Below, piece after piece: positions 61,639 through 64,000 of a stretch of DNA of 64,000 nt. The DNA comes from Bacillota bacterium. GTDB lineage: Bacteria; Bacillota; Clostridia; Lachnospirales; Lachnospiraceae. Under the pieces are notes generated by a model. The model saw only the letters and a program-made list of their open reading frames with translations, did not search any database and had not been told where the DNA came from. A program made the translations under genes and the position numbers. The stretch spans positions 93,582 through 157,581 of the forward strand of contig JAEZLZ010000065.1 in the NCBI GenBank assembly GCA_023415055.1, read 5' to 3'. Numbering within the stretch: the stretch's first letter is position 1; every line of letters begins with the position of its first letter.

Positions 61639-61668
61639 ATAATACACTATTACTGATACGCTTGTCAA
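61639..61668 (-). promoter_or_regulatory. Sigma-A promoter of the GGDEF-EAL gene
   Basis: On the minus strand TTGACA (61668-61663), an 18-nt spacer and TATTAT (61644-61639), about 80 nt before the ATG. Confidence 0.7.
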
Positions 61669-61777
61669 AATAATATACCATTTAATCCGTTAAATGTATT
61701 ATATCAATAAAATCATTTTCTTGATTTTATATAGAATCCTGATACCTTGTTCTTAGAATTATATCAATTGAGCTAAT

Positions 61778-62494
61778 TTATAATTTGGAAAATACTTCAC
61801 CCAGAGACACATTCATAAGTAAGTCTGCCTGTTCGTCAAAGGAGGTAACTGATTTATTAATCAATATTAGTTTATTTCCTCTATAATAGTTAATTAACCC
61901 TGCAGCGGGATACACACTTAAGGAGGTCCCTCCGATAATTAATACCTTTGCATTTTGAATAAGCTCTATTGCTTCTTCCATTATTTCAGTCTTTAAAGTT
62001 TCTTCATAAAGAACAACATCCGGCTTAATTATGCCACCACAGTTGCATTTAGGAATATCATGGCAGTTGATTATATCTCTCAGATGATAGCTTTTACCAC
62101 ACTGCATACAATAGTTACGATGGATGGAACCATGCAGCTCGCATACCAGCTTACTTCCTGCTTGCTGATGTAAACCGTCGATATTTTGTGTTATAATGCC
62201 CTTCAACTTCTCCCGCGCTTCCAGCTCCTGAAGCTTAAAGTGAGTTATATTCGGAACCACATCCTGATATACCATTTTATCGCGATAGAATTCAAAGAAC
62301 TCCCTTGTCTTACTTAGAAAGAAATGATGGCTTAGAATCGTCTCCGGTGGGTATTCATACTTCATATGATATATCCCATCCACACTACGAAAATCAGGAA
62401 TGCCGCTTTCTGTTGAAACTCCGGCTCCACCGAAGAACACAATATTATCGCTTGTTTCTATCCATTCCTTAAACTGTTCAATTTGACTATGCAT
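61778..62494 (-). CDS. cobB: NAD-dependent protein deacylase, Sir2 family
   Basis: A 238-residue sirtuin that removes acyl groups from lysines using NAD. The NAD-binding FFGGAGVSTESGIPDFRS is at about 21-38, TQNIDGLHQQAG with the catalytic histidine in the ELHGS segment near 115, a zinc site with CMQCGK and CNC near 123-153, and the Rossmann motif IIGGTSLSVYPAAGLI near 190. I start at ATG 62494, with GGTGAT upstream, and not at the GTG 15 nt earlier. It is monocistronic. Symbol by family only. Confidence 0.93.
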   Translation of the reverse strand: MHSQIEQFKEWIETSDNIVFFGGAGVSTESGIPDFRSVDGIYHMKYEYPPETILSHHFFLSKTREFFEFYRDKMVYQDVVPNITHFKLQELEAREKLKGIITQNIDGLHQQAGSKLVCELHGSIHRNYCMQCGKSYHLRDIINCHDIPKCNCGGIIKPDVVLYEETLKTEIMEEAIELIQNAKVLIIGGTSLSVYPAAGLINYYRGNKLILINKSVTSFDEQADLLMNVSLGEVFSKL

Positions 62495-62509
62495 TTTTAT
62501 CACCGCCAC

Positions 62510-62960
62510 CTATTATTCCTCATTTAACAAAATGTATTCTAATTTTTCCTTCTGCTGATCTCTTATCTATTTTTCGTCCCCCTTCTATATTATTAAATAA
62601 TATTTAAGAGTCAAGGAAAATCTAAGAAAATAGCAGAAAAGATGCAATTTCTTAATTTGTGTATGTTCATTCAAGTATATAGCATCTCAAATCGATTACT
62701 TGCTAATACCGGTTTAGAATCATGTAATAAAGCCTAAAACAGAATGATTTTTATACTTTTATCTTCTAGTCTGAGTCATAGGGAAGTGAAAGAATTAGGT
62801 CAAGTTATTTTGAAATACTGATTTAATATTGAAGAATAGACCATGAGGTACTTTTGATAGATAACTTACAAGAGTAACCGGAAAAAGCGAGCTGTACAAG
62901 TATCTCTGATACCTGTCTAAAGAATTGATTCGTATGTACTTGCATCGCTCAGATTAGCTT
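62510..62960. other. 450-bp intergenic region
   Basis: AT-rich sequence between the sirtuin gene and the tRNA terminator. It should hold the sirtuin promoter; I see no clear boxes, repeat or gene. Confidence 0.5.
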
Positions 62961-62962
62961 AC

Positions 62963-62998
62963 ACAAAAAAATAAAAGCCCGACAAAAGGGCTTTTATT
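62963..62998 (-). terminator. Terminator of the tRNA operon
   Basis: On the minus strand AAAAGCCC and GGGCTTTT form a stem followed by ATTTTTTTGTG, just after the tRNA-Lys gene. This is the expected end of the seven-tRNA transcript. Confidence 0.9.
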
Positions 62999-63001
62999 AT
63001 A

Positions 63002-63074
63002 TGAGACATCCGGGGTTCGAACCCGGGACACCATGATTAAAAGTCATGTGCTCTACCGACTGAGCTAATATCCC
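63002..63074 (-). tRNA. tRNA-Lys (anticodon TTT)
   Basis: The minus strand folds as a 73-nt cloverleaf: acceptor GGGATAT / ATGTCTC (two G-T pairs), D-loop AGCTCAGTCGGTAGAGC, anticodon stem with CTTTTAA giving TTT, and T-loop GGTTCGAAC. Discriminator base A. CCA is not encoded. Confidence 0.93.
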
Positions 63075-63142
63075 ATAAGGATTATTTCATCCTTTGCTTA
63101 ATTAATCGATAAAGACTCTTTTGTTACTTTATCAAAGCAAAA

Positions 63143-63215
<73 letters not shown>

Positions 63216-63333
63216 AAGGTCGACTTCGCATACCTACGAAGAAGGGATGCCCGCTCTTCTGGGATAACGAAAGTTATTTGGTTTTGTGTCACACAAAAGA
63301 AAATTCATAATACGCATTTTCTTTTGTCTTAAA

Positions 63334-63407
63334 TTGCGGGGATAGGATTTGAACCTATGACCTTCGGGTTATGAGCCCGACGAGCTTCCAGACTGCTCCA
63401 CCCCGCG
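63334..63407 (-). tRNA. Initiator tRNA-Met (anticodon CAT)
   Basis: A 74-nt gene. The anticodon stem GGG / CCC around CTCATAA and the unpaired C1-A72 at the acceptor end are hallmarks of initiator tRNA. T-loop GGTTCAAATCC. Confidence 0.94.
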
Positions 63408-63460
63408 ATACTTTTATTATAGCTCACGGTTAACGTTAACTACCTTTGGCTCTACGCCAG

Positions 63461-63542
63461 TGGATGGGGAAGGATTCGAACCTTCGAAAGCGTCGCTAAC
63501 AGATTTACAGTCTGCCCCCTTTGGCCACTCGGGAACCCATCC
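63461..63542 (-). tRNA. tRNA-Tyr (anticodon GTA)
   Basis: A class II tRNA of 82 nt, with acceptor GGATGGG / CCCATCC, a long variable arm, anticodon loop CTGTAAA giving GTA, and T-loop GGTTCGAATCC. Discriminator A. Confidence 0.95.
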
Positions 63543-63571
63543 AAATATTAATACAACCATATTAAGTTGCA

Positions 63572-63644
63572 AGCCGATGATCGGACTCGAACCGATAACC
63601 TGCTGATTACAAGTCAGCTGCTCTGCCAATTGAGCCACATCGGC
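63572..63644 (-). tRNA. tRNA-Thr (anticodon TGT)
   Basis: Acceptor GCCGATG / CATCGGC, D-loop GGCTCAATTGGCAGAGC, anticodon loop CTTGTAA giving TGT, T-loop GGTTCGAGTCC. 73 nt, discriminator T. Confidence 0.94.
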
Positions 63645-63688
63645 ACATTAAAAATAATGTGCTTTTCAATACAAATTTAAGCATTGAG

Positions 63689-63761
63689 TGGGACCTATAG
63701 GGCTCGAACCTATGACCCTCTGCTTGTAAGGCAGATGCTCTCCCAGCTGAGCTAAGATCCC
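63689..63761 (-). tRNA. tRNA-Val (anticodon TAC)
   Basis: Acceptor GGGATCT / AGGTCCC, D-loop AGCTCAGCTGGGAGAGC, anticodon loop CTTACAA giving TAC, T-loop GGTTCGAGCCC. 73 nt, discriminator A. Confidence 0.94.
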
Positions 63762-63875
63762 ATGGGATTATTATATACAATAAACCAAATTTCACTCTGG
63801 TAAAATTATATATAAACGATAAGTGTTATAATTATGTAATATCATAAATACTTATCTAAGACATATTGTCTTTAA

Positions 63876-63949
63876 CGACCCAGAAGGGACTCGAACCCTC
63901 GACCTCCGCCGTGACAGGGCGGCGCTCTAACCAACTGAGCCACTGGGCC
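63876..63949 (-). tRNA. tRNA-Asp (anticodon GTC)
   Basis: Acceptor GGCCCAG / CTGGGTC, D-loop GGCTCAGTTGGTTAGAGC, anticodon loop CTGTCAC giving GTC, T-loop GGTTCGAGTCC. 74 nt, discriminator G. It is the first tRNA of this cluster within the window; the promoter lies at or past the right edge. Confidence 0.95.
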
Positions 63950-64000
63950 TTACATTAAACTACACTAGAAAACTTAAATCCATCCATTTTTGTATTCTCT

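Overview
The window looks like a chromosomal segment of a motile, Gram-positive, low-to-moderate GC anaerobe of class Clostridia, most likely Lachnospiraceae-like. This rests on gene content and protein style, not on a marker gene. Supporting signs are AGGAGG-type ribosome binding sites almost everywhere, a BofA homologue (sporulation lineage), a complete Gram-positive-type Tad pilus locus with DUF5702 and DUF6382-FHA proteins, flagellin with FliS and a giant DUF6240 protein, an ATP-type PEP carboxykinase, and a T-box leader on metG. No CRISPR array, insertion sequence, prophage or rRNA gene was seen.

Layout: 1-9.5 kb is housekeeping (MoxR ATPase fragment, MTA/SAH nucleosidase, TSCPD protein plus MurG, HIT hydrolase, orphan histidine kinase, flavodoxin-SCP2 fusion, rhomboid protease, glycerol kinase). 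9.8-11 kb holds a lipoprotein hydrolase. 11.2-23.1 kb is one long minus-strand Tad/Flp pilus locus: TadZ, TadA, TadB, TadC, Flp pilin, DUF5702, two TadE-like pseudopilins, a prepilin peptidase and a DUF6382-FHA protein, driven by a good promoter at 23.2 kb. 23.4-24.1 kb has divergent bofA and yaaL. 24.3-24.5 kb is a degenerate 18-bp tandem repeat. 24.6-30.3 kb is a flagellar block (FliS-like, flagellin, DUF6240).

30.5-45.6 kb is mixed: DUF885 lipoprotein, pckA, metG with its Met T-box leader, a DUF4846-CapA fusion lipoprotein, galE, a CAP-domain protein, a nuclease-like protein, an S1-domain protein, and a small alarmone synthetase with a membrane coiled-coil partner. 46.0-50.0 kb is a heterodimeric ABC exporter pair behind a leader-peptide/terminator arrangement that looks like ribosome-mediated attenuation. 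50.1-52.8 kb is an ABC-2 transporter with LytTR and DUF3021 regulators. 53-62.5 kb has a DJ-1 protein, a two-component system, transketolase plus transaldolase, a cyclic-di-GMP phosphodiesterase and a sirtuin. The last kilobase is a seven-gene tRNA operon (Asp-Val-Thr-Tyr-fMet-Phe-Lys in transcription order).

The observations most worth following are: the attenuator in front of the asymmetric ABC exporter; a TadE-like pseudopilin whose only well-placed start codon is ATA; a dispersed palindromic repeat family sitting on or near gene ends; the 18-bp minisatellite beside the flagellar genes; a branched RNA-like structure between metG and its convergent neighbour; and a perfect 15-bp inverted repeat flanking the DJ-1 gene promoter.
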